Shown here: positions 31,481-40,255 of the stretch, one piece after another
Numbering within the stretch: the first letter of the stretch is position 1
Layout of the letters: each line of letters starts with the position of its first letter
Source of the DNA: Methylophaga sp.
GTDB taxonomy: Bacteria; Pseudomonadota; Gammaproteobacteria; Nitrosococcales; Methylophagaceae
Direction: 5' to 3'
Length of the DNA: 64,000 bases
Assembly: GCF_009711715.1 (NCBI RefSeq)
Contig: NZ_VENF01000011.1
Coordinates: 210,594 to 274,593 of the forward strand
Position numbers and translations under genes: made by a program
The notes under the pieces: model-generated
Told to the model about the DNA's origin: nothing
Database searches by the model: none
The model's input: the letters and a program-made list of their open reading frames with translations, nothing else

Positions 31481-32089
31481 ATGACTGACAAAACTAAAAC
31501 CGAACGCCACAACAAACGCATGCAAAAACAAAAGTCCATCGTCGATCAACAGATCCAGCAAGCTGATAAAGACAAAGGACTGTTACTTGTCATCACCGGT
31601 AACGGTAAAGGCAAGAGTTCATCAGGATTCGGGATGGTTGCACGTGCACTGGGCCACGATATGAAAGTCGGTGTGGTGCAATTTATCAAGGGTGCGTTCA
31701 GCACCGGCGAAGAAGCTTTTTTCCGGCGTTTTCCTGAAGAGGTTGACTACCATGTAGTCGGCGATGGCTTTACCTGGGACACGCAGAACCTGGAGCAGGA
31801 TATCGCCTCAGCAGAGAAAGGCTGGGAAATCTGTAAAAGCATGCTGCAGAACCCTGAGATTGATTTGGTCCTGCTGGACGAACTCAATATCGTCCTGAAA
31901 ATGAAATACCTGGATACAGAAAAAGTACTGGCAGATATTGCCAACCGCCCGCCTATGCAGCACGTCATTATTACGGGTCGGGGTGCGCCGGAAACCGTGA
32001 TAGATGCTGCTGATACTGTCAGTCGAATCGAGGATGTGAAGCATGCTTTTCGTGCCGGTATCAGAGCACAGAAAGGTGTGGAGCTTTAG
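31481..32089 (+). CDS. cobO: Corrinoid adenosyltransferase (CobA/BtuR/CobO type)
   Basis: 202 residues. The P-loop GNGKGKSSSGFGMVARALGH, VGVVQFIKGAF, and LVLLDELNIVLKMKYL with PPMQHVIITGRGAPE are the CobA/BtuR signature. It adenosylates cob(I)alamin to give adenosylcobalamin in the cytosol. Size equals that of E. coli BtuR. 56 bases downstream of btuB on the same strand, so uptake and activation of the vitamin are linked, and it may share the riboswitch through read-through across the palindrome. Confidence 0.95.
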   Translation: MTDKTKTERHNKRMQKQKSIVDQQIQQADKDKGLLLVITGNGKGKSSSGFGMVARALGHDMKVGVVQFIKGAFSTGEEAFFRRFPEEVDYHVVGDGFTWDTQNLEQDIASAEKGWEICKSMLQNPEIDLVLLDELNIVLKMKYLDTEKVLADIANRPPMQHVIITGRGAPETVIDAADTVSRIEDVKHAFRAGIRAQKGVEL

Positions 32090-32388
32090 TTCAGACAGTG
32101 GCGCATTTTTTGCTCTGTCATATGACTGTAAAGTTACTCACATTTTCTGTGGATAACTCTGTGACTAACTTTGGAGTTAGTCTCTAAGTGCCTCATCCAA
32201 CAAGCATCCCCTCAGAATGGTTAAAAAATAACCAGGAATTTATTTTATTATTTATCAATGACTTACAGTCTCAATGTACAAAATCAAACACTTGCAGACG
32301 CTACTTAAATTATTGGTGAGGAAAAAGTTCCCGAGGTGAATAAGTTTTGAATCATTAGCCAGTGCTAATATCCAGCCTCAGAAACAGT
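32090..32388. other. AT-rich non-coding spacer with one DnaA-box sequence
   Basis: No reading frame that I can support. TGTGGATAA at 32148-32156 is a perfect DnaA box in reverse orientation; a single box is not evidence of an origin. The stretch 32225-32260 is very A+T-rich. Confidence 0.4.
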
Positions 32389-32417
32389 TGAGCCCATAGT
32401 AATTACTATCGGGCTCA
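32389..32417. terminator. Bidirectional terminator between cobO and clpA
   Basis: TGAGCCC (32389-32395) pairs with GGGCTCA (32411-32417), and the interior ATAGTAATTACTAT (32396-32409) is itself a perfect palindrome, with one unpaired C. Followed by TTTATT on the plus strand. It lies 34 bases after the clpA stop (minus strand) and can serve both convergent transcripts. Confidence 0.7.
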
Positions 32418-32450
32418 TTTATTGCTAAGGAAACAAGGGTTGATAATCGA

Positions 32451-34712
32451 TCAGGAACCAACCGATTCGGCAGCATCTTCCAGCTCCAGATAAATTTCAT
32501 CATCCTGCAATGTGACACGGACATGTCCACCGCGCTGACTCAACTTACCGAATAGCAGTTCGTCTGCCAGTGGCCGCTTGATTTTCTCCTGCACCAGGCG
32601 AGCCATTGGTCTGGCCCCCATCAGCACATCGTAACCGTGTTCAGCCAACCATTGACGTGCTTTGTCGTCAATTTCAATGGTGACGTTTTTGTCCTGAAGC
32701 AGCATTTCCAGTTCCAGCACCGCTTTATCCGCCACACGCAGAATCGCGTCTTTCTGCAATGGTTTGAAGTGAATAATGCCATCCAGACGGTTACGGAATT
32801 CAGGCGTAAAGGTACGTTTCACCGCTTCAGTGCCATCGGTCTGGTGTTCCTGCTTGGTGAAGCCGATGGAGGTTTTGCTCATTTCAGCAGCACCCGCATT
32901 ACTGGTCATCACCAGTACCACATGGCGGAAGTCAGCTTTACGACCGTTATTATCGGTCAAAGTACCGTGGTCCATGACCTGCAACAGCAGGTTAAATACG
33001 TCCGGATGTGCTTTTTCAATTTCATCCAGCAGCAGTACCGCATGCGGTTGCTTGATGATGGCATCGGTCAGCAAACCACCCTGATCAAAGCCAACGTAGC
33101 CAGGCGGCGCACCAATCAGTCTCGATACAGTATGGCTTTCCATATATTCCGACATATCGAAACGAATCAGATCGACACCCAGGTTGTGAGCCAGCTGTCG
33201 GGTCACTTCGGTTTTACCGACACCGGTGGGGCCGGCAAACAGGAAGGCACCAATCGGTTTTTCCGGATGCCCCAGGCCTGAACGTCCCATTTTGATTGCT
33301 GAACTGAGAGCAGAGATTGCTTCATCCTGACCGAAAATAACATGTTTAAGGTTATCTTCCAGCTTACGCAGATTATCCTTATCGGCATTACTGACAGTTT
33401 TAGCCGGAATACGCGCAATCTTGGCGACAATCGCCTGCACATCATTCACACCAATCAGTTTTTTGCGTTTTGATTTAGGCGCAATACGTTGTGCCGCACC
33501 GACCTCATCGAGTACATCAATGGCCTTATCGGGCAGAAAACGGTCATTGATATGACGGTGAGCCAGTTCCGCCGCCTGCTCGATAGCGGCGTGGGAATAG
33601 CGCACATTATGATGTTCTTCGAGGCCGGGTTTCAGCCCTTTCAGAATCTCAATAGTTTCTGCCACAGTTGGCTCAGGGACATCGATTTTCTGGAATCGAC
33701 GCGCCAGAGCACGGTCATGTTCAAAAATACCGCGGTATTCCTGGTAAGTGGTCGAACCGATACATTTCAGTTCTCCACTGGCCAGCAGCGGTTTCAGTAG
33801 ATTGGCAGCATCCATTGTGCTGTTACCGGCACTGCCGGCACCGATCATGGTGTGAATTTCATCGATAAAGAGGATGGCGCCAGGCTGCTTTTTCAGTTCC
33901 CGCAGCAACGCTTTGAGGCGTTTTTCAAAATCACCGCGATACTTGGTACCGGCCACCAGGGCGCCCATATCCAATGAGTAAATCACCGTGTCCTGCAGCA
34001 CTTCAGGGACGTCGCCATGAACGATGCGGCGGGCAAGGCCTTCTGCCAGTGCGGTTTTACCAACACCGGCTTCACCCACAAACAAGGGATTGTTTTTACG
34101 ACGACGGCAAAGCACCTGCAGGGTGCGTTCAAGCTCCATCGCGCGACCGATCAAGGGGTCAATGCGACCTTTTTTGGCTGAGGCATTGAGATTTTCAGCA
34201 TACAGTGACAACGGATTTTTCCCGTCTTCACCGGCTTCTTCAGCGTCAATTTTTGCTTCTTCGTCGGTTTCTTCAACCACTTCATCAATACCGCCGTGGC
34301 TGATGGCATTGACCACATCAAGCCGTGTCACGTCCTGCTTCTGCAGCAGATATACCGCCTGTGACTGTTGTTCTGAGAAGATAGAGACCAGCACATTGGC
34401 ACCGGTAACTTCGGTGCCGCCGGAGGATTGAACATGCATGACAGCACGCTGCAGAATACGCTGGAATGCCAGCGTCGGCTGGGTTTCGCGCTCACTGTCT
34501 TCGGGCAGGGTCGGCAGATTGTCTGCCAGAAAATCACTCAGTTCCTGGCGTAATGCCGGAATATCGACATTACAGGCTTTGAGCACAGCCAGAGCCTGAC
34601 CATTTTCCAGCAGGGCCAACAGCAGATGTTCTACGGTGAGAAACTCATGCGAGCGCTGACGCGCATAGTTGAATGCCTGACTGAGAGTCTGTTCGAGTTC
34701 TTTACTTAACAT
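32451..34712 (-). CDS. clpA: ATP-dependent Clp protease ATP-binding subunit ClpA
   Basis: 753 residues from ATG 34712 (AGGTGG upstream); a GTG at 34724 is the alternative. The N domain (MLSKELEQTLSQAFNYARQR) is followed by two AAA+ modules with Walker A motifs GEAGVGKTALAEG and GPTGVGKTEVTRQ and Walker B ILFIDEIHT and VLLLDEIEK. The absence of a ClpB-type coiled-coil insertion and the clpS neighbour settle ClpA. It unfolds substrates and feeds them into ClpP. The ClpP-contact loop IGF is visible in SIGFTKQ. Confidence 0.97.
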   Translation of the reverse strand: MLSKELEQTLSQAFNYARQRSHEFLTVEHLLLALLENGQALAVLKACNVDIPALRQELSDFLADNLPTLPEDSERETQPTLAFQRILQRAVMHVQSSGGTEVTGANVLVSIFSEQQSQAVYLLQKQDVTRLDVVNAISHGGIDEVVEETDEEAKIDAEEAGEDGKNPLSLYAENLNASAKKGRIDPLIGRAMELERTLQVLCRRRKNNPLFVGEAGVGKTALAEGLARRIVHGDVPEVLQDTVIYSLDMGALVAGTKYRGDFEKRLKALLRELKKQPGAILFIDEIHTMIGAGSAGNSTMDAANLLKPLLASGELKCIGSTTYQEYRGIFEHDRALARRFQKIDVPEPTVAETIEILKGLKPGLEEHHNVRYSHAAIEQAAELAHRHINDRFLPDKAIDVLDEVGAAQRIAPKSKRKKLIGVNDVQAIVAKIARIPAKTVSNADKDNLRKLEDNLKHVIFGQDEAISALSSAIKMGRSGLGHPEKPIGAFLFAGPTGVGKTEVTRQLAHNLGVDLIRFDMSEYMESHTVSRLIGAPPGYVGFDQGGLLTDAIIKQPHAVLLLDEIEKAHPDVFNLLLQVMDHGTLTDNNGRKADFRHVVLVMTSNAGAAEMSKTSIGFTKQEHQTDGTEAVKRTFTPEFRNRLDGIIHFKPLQKDAILRVADKAVLELEMLLQDKNVTIEIDDKARQWLAEHGYDVLMGARPMARLVQEKIKRPLADELLFGKLSQRGGHVRVTLQDDEIYLELEDAAESVGS

Positions 34713-34783
34713 CTTGCGTTCCACCTAATTGCTTGCGTATCTGAACATTTCAAAACTGTGTTCAGTTACAGCTATCGAACGGG

Positions 34784-35110
34784 TCACTCCTCTTCCATCG
34801 TACACTGCAATGGATGGCCGTGGCGTTGAGAATAGCTGTTGACCTGTTCGACTTTCGCTTCAGCTATCTCATAAGTGAAAATACCACACAAGGCACTGCC
34901 TTCGGTGTGAACTTGCAGCATGGTGCGTGTGGCACGTTCACGCCCCATGCCAAATAGGTTTTCCAGAACCTCAACCACAAAATCCATAGGCGTATAGTCA
35001 TCATTAAGCATGATCACCCGGTATTTGGGTGGCCGCTTCAATCCGGGTTTGGCCGGTGCGACGGCGTAATCATTATCGCCGTGCCAATCGTGATCGTGTT
35101 CGTCAGTCAT
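34784..35110 (-). CDS. clpS: ATP-dependent Clp protease adaptor ClpS
   Basis: 108 residues. The flexible N-terminus (to about 25) is followed by PPKYRVIMLNDDYTPMDFVV, the N-degron binding pocket, and TRTMLQVHTEGSALCGIFTY. It binds substrates with N-end-rule residues and delivers them to ClpA, whose gene starts 71 bases downstream. 8 bases after grxD. Confidence 0.97.
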   Translation of the reverse strand: MTDEHDHDWHGDNDYAVAPAKPGLKRPPKYRVIMLNDDYTPMDFVVEVLENLFGMGRERATRTMLQVHTEGSALCGIFTYEIAEAKVEQVNSYSQRHGHPLQCTMEEE

Positions 35111-35118
35111 GCGTCTAC

Positions 35119-35436
35119 TTAGCTCGCAGTGGCTTCTTCAACCATTTTTTTCAATTCGCCGTTTTCGTACAGCTCCATGATGATGTCGCATCCGCCCACC
35201 AGTTCGCCGTTGATATACAATTGCGGGAAGGTCGGCCAATCTGCATAACGGTACAGATTTTCACGCACTTCCGGCTCCGCCAGTACATTCACATATGCAA
35301 ACTCTGCACCACATGCAGCCACCGCTTGTGACGCGCGGCTGGAAAAGCCGCATTGTGGGAATTCGGGCGTACCTTTCATAAACAGGATGACATCATTACC
35401 TTCAATCGCCTGTTTAATCCGCTCCATAACATCCAT
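35119..35436 (-). CDS. grxD: Monothiol glutaredoxin (Grx4 type)
   Basis: 105 residues. The active site CGFS (residues 29-32, in PEFPQCGFSSRASQ) and the WPTFPQLYINGELVGGCDI block (glutathione binding) are those of monothiol Grx4. Such proteins hold and transfer 2Fe-2S clusters, usually with BolA. Located directly upstream of clpS and likely in the same transcript. Confidence 0.96.
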   Translation of the reverse strand: MDVMERIKQAIEGNDVILFMKGTPEFPQCGFSSRASQAVAACGAEFAYVNVLAEPEVRENLYRYADWPTFPQLYINGELVGGCDIIMELYENGELKKMVEEATAS

Positions 35437-35505
35437 TAGTTGGTCCTCGTTTTGGAAAATTGTTGTAGTAAGAATGGGGCCGCTTGTCTTAATTTCAAGC
35501 TTAGG

Positions 35506-36348
35506 CTAGTTATAATCCAGCTGCAACAGCCCCAGAATAGCTTCCAGCCCGTTGTGGTTGATCGCTGTATCCGCCTGTGCCTGTACTTTGGGCTTGGCAT
35601 GGTAGGCGACACTTAAACCAGCCGGTTGCATCATTAATAAATCATTGGCACCGTCACCAATGGCAATAGCCTGCTCCGGGTTCAAACCGAGACGGTTACA
35701 GCACTGCTGCAGAAAATCGGCTTTTGCCTGGGCACCACAAATCGCACCCTCGACCTCACCGGTCAGTTTGCCGTCTTTTTCTGCCAGCACATTAGCCTGG
35801 GTAAAATCAAGCCCCAGTCGTTGCTTGAGCCTGTCGGTAAAAAAGGTGAATCCCCCTGATACCAATGCCAGCTTGATACCCTGTTGTTTCAGGGTTTCAA
35901 CCATGATTTCAGCACCGGGGTTCAATTGTAAACGCTCGTCATAAACACGCTCCAGCACCGATACATCAAGACCTTTTAACAAAGACACGCGTTTTCTGAG
36001 TGAAGTTTCGAAGTCGATTTCGCCCTGCATTGCCGCTTCAGTGATCTCTGCCACCTGTGGCTTGATATTCATAAAGTCAGCGATTTCATCAATACATTCG
36101 ATACTGATCAGAGTTGAATCCATATCGGTGACCAGCAGACCGGGCTGGCAATCAGCAAAATTCTCCGGCAGCACATTGATATCAAAATCAAATTGCTGGC
36201 GCAGGCTATGCAGGTTTTCCTGGCTGATATTGACCGACTCGATGACGGCAAACTTTTGCCGCCAATTTAGTTCACCGCTGAAATCATGGGCAATGGTTTC
36301 AGCCTGTTGCCGGTTCAGGGCCGTTCCCTGCAGGATGAGTTGTGTCAT
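35506..36348 (-). CDS. serB: Phosphoserine phosphatase
   Basis: 280 residues. An N-terminal ACT-like regulatory part (about 1-65) precedes the HAD phosphatase domain with DMDSTLISIECIDEIADF (motif I), SGGFTFFTDRL (motif II) and AIGDGANDLLMMQPAGL (motif III/IV). It releases serine from phosphoserine in the last step of serine synthesis. Slightly shorter than E. coli SerB (322), as in many gammaproteobacteria. Between ppa and grxD on the minus strand. Confidence 0.96.
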   Translation of the reverse strand: MTQLILQGTALNRQQAETIAHDFSGELNWRQKFAVIESVNISQENLHSLRQQFDFDINVLPENFADCQPGLLVTDMDSTLISIECIDEIADFMNIKPQVAEITEAAMQGEIDFETSLRKRVSLLKGLDVSVLERVYDERLQLNPGAEIMVETLKQQGIKLALVSGGFTFFTDRLKQRLGLDFTQANVLAEKDGKLTGEVEGAICGAQAKADFLQQCCNRLGLNPEQAIAIGDGANDLLMMQPAGLSVAYHAKPKVQAQADTAINHNGLEAILGLLQLDYN

Positions 36349-36363
36349 CTTAATTCGCTTTAT

Positions 36364-36397
36364 AAAAAAACGGCGAGACTGAACGTTCAGCTCGCCG
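36364..36397 (-). terminator. Rho-independent terminator of ppa
   Basis: Minus strand: CGGCGAG (36397-36391), inner TGAACGTTCA, CTCGCCG (36377-36371), then seven T residues (36370-36364). It separates ppa from serB. Confidence 0.9.
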
Positions 36398-36422
36398 GGT
36401 AACTAAAAGTTAATGGGTAATT

Positions 36423-36962
36423 CTAGAATTGCGGTTTGACCGGCGCAGCTTTAAAACGCTCAACACTGGCGACAATTTCCTCCTCGGCTTCAGTTTTACC
36501 AACCCAGCCTTCCACTTTGACCCATTTGTTTTTTTCCAGATCTTTATAGTGTTCAAAGAAATGAGCCAACTGATCCAGCAGCAACTGAGATACATCACCG
36601 ATATCATTGATATGGTCATACATCTTGTCGTGAGGTACCGCGATCACTTTGGCATCGACACCGGATTCATCGGTCATTTTGAGCATACCGACCGGCCGGC
36701 AGGCAACGACAGAGCCGCTGATCAGTGCGTAGGGACTGATTACTAACACATCAACCGGATCGCCATCGTCAGACAGTGTGTGGGGAATGTAGCCATAGTT
36801 AGTGGGATAGAACATCGCCGTATTCATGAAGCGGTCAACAAATAAAGCACCGGTTTCTTTGTCGACTTCGTACTTCACCGGATCGGAATGCGAAGGAATT
36901 TCGATGATGACATTAACGTCTTGTGGCAGATTCTTGCCCGATCCAACACGGTCGAGGTTCAT
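36423..36962 (-). CDS. ppa: Soluble inorganic pyrophosphatase, family I
   Basis: 179 residues. [38 protein letters not shown] (the catalytic aspartates) and KWVKVEGW are the family I pattern. Hydrolyses pyrophosphate in the cytosol. A membrane pyrophosphatase is encoded 1.2 kb away (38182), so the cell can both waste and conserve the energy of pyrophosphate. Ends in a strong terminator. Confidence 0.97.
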   Translation of the reverse strand: MNLDRVGSGKNLPQDVNVIIEIPSHSDPVKYEVDKETGALFVDRFMNTAMFYPTNYGYIPHTLSDDGDPVDVLVISPYALISGSVVACRPVGMLKMTDESGVDAKVIAVPHDKMYDHINDIGDVSQLLLDQLAHFFEHYKDLEKNKWVKVEGWVGKTEAEEEIVASVERFKAAPVKPQF

Positions 36963-37055
36963 AGCTGTTTTGCTCCAGTTCTTGAGTTTGTATAAATCCG
37001 CTAATTATAGAAGAAAAAGCAGCCGGATTAAACTCGCTCTCACCGGAAACACTAC

Positions 37056-37226
37056 TCACTCCTCAAGTGGAATCATCTCAAAATCTTCCTTTGGCGCACC
37101 ACAGTCCGGACAAACCCAGTCATCAGGAACATCCTCCCATGCTGTGCCGGGCATGATGCCCTCTTCCGGCATGCCCTCGGCTTCATCATAGACAAAGCCG
37201 CATATCGTACAGATCCACTTTCTCAT
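37056..37226 (-). CDS. rubA: Rubredoxin
   Basis: 56 residues. Iron ligands C6, C9, C39 and C42 lie in CTICG and [25 protein letters not shown] and DWVCPDCG complete the family pattern. The ATG has an excellent GGAGGTG site. A longer reading frame running back to 38033 in this phase is a shadow of the exporter gene. It is a one-electron carrier, often to oxygenases or peroxide/superoxide reductases; its partner is not visible here. Starts 20 bases after the TauE gene. Confidence 0.95.
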   Translation of the reverse strand: MRKWICTICGFVYDEAEGMPEEGIMPGTAWEDVPDDWVCPDCGAPKEDFEMIPLEE

Positions 37227-37246
37227 GATGACACCTCCATTTGAAT

Positions 37247-38041
37247 TCAACTTCGGCTGAGCAGAATCAACCCCACCGCCAGCAGCAGCAGGGAAAAAAG
37301 CTGGCTCAGTTTTCTGTGTGACAGACCTCGTGCCAGCCGAGCACCCAGTGGTGCCATAAAAATGCTGGTCGCAATGATACCGATAAAAGCCTGCCAATGA
37401 ATAAAACCGGTTTGCCAGTCGGCATGAATCTGATGCACCTGTGTGCCCATCCAGATAAAGCCTACCACGCCACTCGCTGCGATAGGAAAACCACAGGCGG
37501 CAGCTGTGCCGACGGCTTTCTGCATACTCTGCCCCGCCATGACTAAATAGGGCACCACCAGCGTACCGCCACCGATACCCACCATGGCGGAAACCACACC
37601 CGTCACTGCGCCGTAAACTCCCATTAACAGTTTTGTCAGCAATCTGGGCGATAAAGCCTGGGGCGGCGGCAGCCACATCCTGCCCGACATCAGTATCGCA
37701 AACAATGCAAAAATGGTCTGCAGTAATGCACTGGATAGACTGGCTGCGATCACGGCGCCGCCGAGACTGCCGATAATCAGGCCGGGTGTGAGACGGCCCA
37801 CCAGTTGCCACTGTGTCATACCATAGCGATGATGCGCCCGCATGGATGACAGGGAAGTCACCGTAATAGTCATCAGTGATGTCCCTATCGCCACATGAAT
37901 GGCAATCTCGGCTGACATGCCCTGCCAACTGAAGACCGTCACCAGGATCGGCACAATAATCAGGCCTCCGCCTATCCCGAACAAACCGGCGGCTAAACCA
38001 GCGACTACACCCGCCAGGGCGAAACTCAGCCATTCAAGCAT
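37247..38041 (-). CDS. Sulfite exporter TauE/SafE family permease
   Basis: 264 residues from ATG 38041; a GTG at 38050 is possible. Eight membrane segments with two glycine-rich repeats, [15 protein letters not shown] near residue 20 and [17 protein letters not shown] near 150, which define TauE/SafE half-repeats. Family members export sulfonates/sulfite or other organic anions; substrate here unknown. Forms a two-gene unit with rubredoxin on the minus strand, and is divergent from hppA. Confidence 0.87.
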   Translation of the reverse strand: MLEWLSFALAGVVAGLAAGLFGIGGGLIIVPILVTVFSWQGMSAEIAIHVAIGTSLMTITVTSLSSMRAHHRYGMTQWQLVGRLTPGLIIGSLGGAVIAASLSSALLQTIFALFAILMSGRMWLPPPQALSPRLLTKLLMGVYGAVTGVVSAMVGIGGGTLVVPYLVMAGQSMQKAVGTAAACGFPIAASGVVGFIWMGTQVHQIHADWQTGFIHWQAFIGIIATSIFMAPLGARLARGLSHRKLSQLFSLLLLAVGLILLSRS

Positions 38042-38181
38042 CAATTCCACTTCTCCATAACGCCTTATCCAGCGGCTTTACTTGCCGTTACGATACAGGT
38101 ATAAAAAACCGAGCACCATTAAACGTTCCAAGGAGCACCACCCAGTAAGATTTTTCTAACGATAATAACGAGGTAAGACTT

Positions 38182-40194
38182 ATGACGTCACTCAGCACCG
38201 TCCCGGCCATTTTGGGAATTTTTGGACTACTCTGTGCCTTTCTGGTCTACAAAAAGGTGAAATCATACTCACCGGGTAGCGGTAGTGTGGTGGATATCGG
38301 TGATCAGATACACTTGGGCGCCATGGTGTTTATGCGAGCAGAATACTCGCGCCTCGCTATTTTCTGTCTCATCTGCATTATCGGTCTCGGGCTGTCTGAT
38401 TTGGGCTGGCACACAGCGCTGGCCTTTTTTGTGGGCGCTATCAGTTCTGCGACCGCCGGCTTTATCGGCATGTACAGTGCCACCAAGGCCAATGTCAGAA
38501 CGGCTGTTGCCGCTCGTGACAATGGTGCCTCCGAAGCGCTGACCGTGGCCTTCTTCGGCGGCTCAATCATGGGCCTGACCGTTGCCGCCATGGGACTGCT
38601 GGGCCTGGGCATTCTCTACCTGCTTTACGGCAGTGATCCCCACACTGCTCACACCATTCATGGCTTTGGCATGGGCGCTTCATCCGTCGCTTTATTCTCA
38701 CGTGTCGGCGGCGGGATCTTCACCAAGTCTGCCGATGTCGGTGCCGATTTGGTGGGTAAAGTTGAAGCCGGTATTCCCGAAGATGATCCCCGCAACCCCG
38801 GCGTTATTGCAGATAATGTGGGTGATAATGTCGGCGATGTCGCCGGGATGGGCTCGGATATTTTCGAATCCTACTGTGGTGCCATGATTGCCAGTATCGC
38901 AATTGCCTCAACAATGAGTGCTGTCACCATCAGCCAGTTAGCTGACTCTCAGGAAACACTCATGTTTATGCCGCTGGCGCTGGCTTCTGCCGGACTGCTG
39001 TGCTCGGTGGCCGGCATTCTTACGGTTAAACTGTTTTCCACCAAAAGCCCTGAAGTCGCCCTGCGCATCGGCACCATGGGAGCTTCATTACTCTTTATTG
39101 TAGTTTCCTGGTTTTTGATCACCAGCCTCGGCGGCCTGACTAACCTCTGGATTGCTGTTTTGTCCGGTGCGATAGGCGGTATTGTGATTGGCCTCAGCAC
39201 TGAGTACTACACTGGCGGTTCGCCGGTGAGAAAACTGGCCGCCAGTGGTGAGACCGGCCCGGCCACTGTCATGATCGGCGGTCTGGCGCTGGGTATGCAG
39301 TCGGTGGCGGTACCGGTTATTACCATTGCCGCGATTATCTTCACTGCCAGTTACTTTGCTGATCTTTATGGTGTCGGTATTGCTGCCGTCGGTATGCTGG
39401 CCACTGTTGGTATCACTATGGCGATTGATGCTTACGGCCCGGTCGCCGACAACGCCGGCGGCATTGCCGAAATGTCTGAGATGGGTAAAGACACGCGTGA
39501 TATTACCGACTCGCTGGATGAACTCGGCAATACTACCGCCGCAATTGGTAAAGGTTTTGCGATCGGTGCAGCCGCGCTGGCTGCGCTGGCCATCATCAGT
39601 GCTTATATCGAAACCATCACGCAGGGCGACCCCAGCTTTGCCTTGCTGATTAATAATCCGCTGGTGCTGATGGGAATGTTCCTCGGTGGCATATTCCCGT
39701 TCCTGGTCAGTGCCATGACCATGACAGCCGTGGGCGATGCCGCTTTTGATATGATTCACGAAATCCGTCGCCAGTTTAAGGAAATACCGGGGCTGCTGGA
39801 AGGCACGGCCAAACCGGACACCGCGCGTTGTGTCGATATCGCCACCAAAGCCGCACTTAATAAAATGATACTGCCCGGCACTTTGGCTGTGGCGGCCCCG
39901 ATTGTGGTCGGTTTTGGCCTCGGTCCGGAGGCTCTGGGCGGCATGCTCGGCGGTGCACTCATCTGCTGTGTGATGATGGCACTGATGATGGCGAATGCCG
40001 GGGGCGCATGGGATAATGCCAAAAAGCATGTCGAAAAAGGCCATCATGGCGGTAAAGGTTCGGACGTTCATAAAGCGGTCGTGGTCGGTGATACCGTCGG
40101 TGATCCGCTCAAGGATACTTCCGGTCCTTCGATGAATATTCTGATCAATGTCATGGCGATAGTCAGTCTGGTTATCGCACCGCTGTTGATCTGA
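38182..40194 (+). CDS. hppA: K+-dependent membrane-bound ion-translocating pyrophosphatase
   Basis: 670 residues with about 16 membrane helices. The catalytic block [20 protein letters not shown] followed by [16 protein letters not shown] is perfect. Near residue 450 GNTTAA has alanine where K+-independent enzymes have lysine, so the enzyme should need K+. In the sixth helix the glutamate is in IFESY, the position described for Na+-pumping and some K+-dependent H+-pumping enzymes, not the plant H+ position four residues later. Uses pyrophosphate to pump H+ or Na+ outward. The AGGTAAGACTT site fixes the start. Ends with its own terminator. Confidence 0.95.
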   Translation: MTSLSTVPAILGIFGLLCAFLVYKKVKSYSPGSGSVVDIGDQIHLGAMVFMRAEYSRLAIFCLICIIGLGLSDLGWHTALAFFVGAISSATAGFIGMYSATKANVRTAVAARDNGASEALTVAFFGGSIMGLTVAAMGLLGLGILYLLYGSDPHTAHTIHGFGMGASSVALFSRVGGGIFTKSADVGADLVGKVEAGIPEDDPRNPGVIADNVGDNVGDVAGMGSDIFESYCGAMIASIAIASTMSAVTISQLADSQETLMFMPLALASAGLLCSVAGILTVKLFSTKSPEVALRIGTMGASLLFIVVSWFLITSLGGLTNLWIAVLSGAIGGIVIGLSTEYYTGGSPVRKLAASGETGPATVMIGGLALGMQSVAVPVITIAAIIFTASYFADLYGVGIAAVGMLATVGITMAIDAYGPVADNAGGIAEMSEMGKDTRDITDSLDELGNTTAAIGKGFAIGAAALAALAIISAYIETITQGDPSFALLINNPLVLMGMFLGGIFPFLVSAMTMTAVGDAAFDMIHEIRRQFKEIPGLLEGTAKPDTARCVDIATKAALNKMILPGTLAVAAPIVVGFGLGPEALGGMLGGALICCVMMALMMANAGGAWDNAKKHVEKGHHGGKGSDVHKAVVVGDTVGDPLKDTSGPSMNILINVMAIVSLVIAPLLI

Positions 40195-40215
40195 AGCCTC
40201 AGTCTCACTCAGTCC

Positions 40216-40243
40216 AAGGCCACCTGCGGGTGGCCTTGTTATT
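40216..40243 (+). terminator. Terminator of hppA
   Basis: AAGGCCACC (40216-40224), loop TGCG, GGTGGCCTT (40229-40237), then GTTATTT. Nine-pair stem starting 22 bases after the stop. Confidence 0.85.
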
Positions 40244-40255
40244 TGGAAGAAAGCA

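Noticed and set aside
32148..32156. Replication origin
   Set aside because: A single DnaA box with no cluster and no dnaA/dnaN/gidA genes nearby.
37056..38033. Long frame joining the rubredoxin to 270 upstream codons
   Set aside because: The upstream part is an out-of-phase reading of the TauE permease; rubredoxin has its own excellent ribosome site at 37226.
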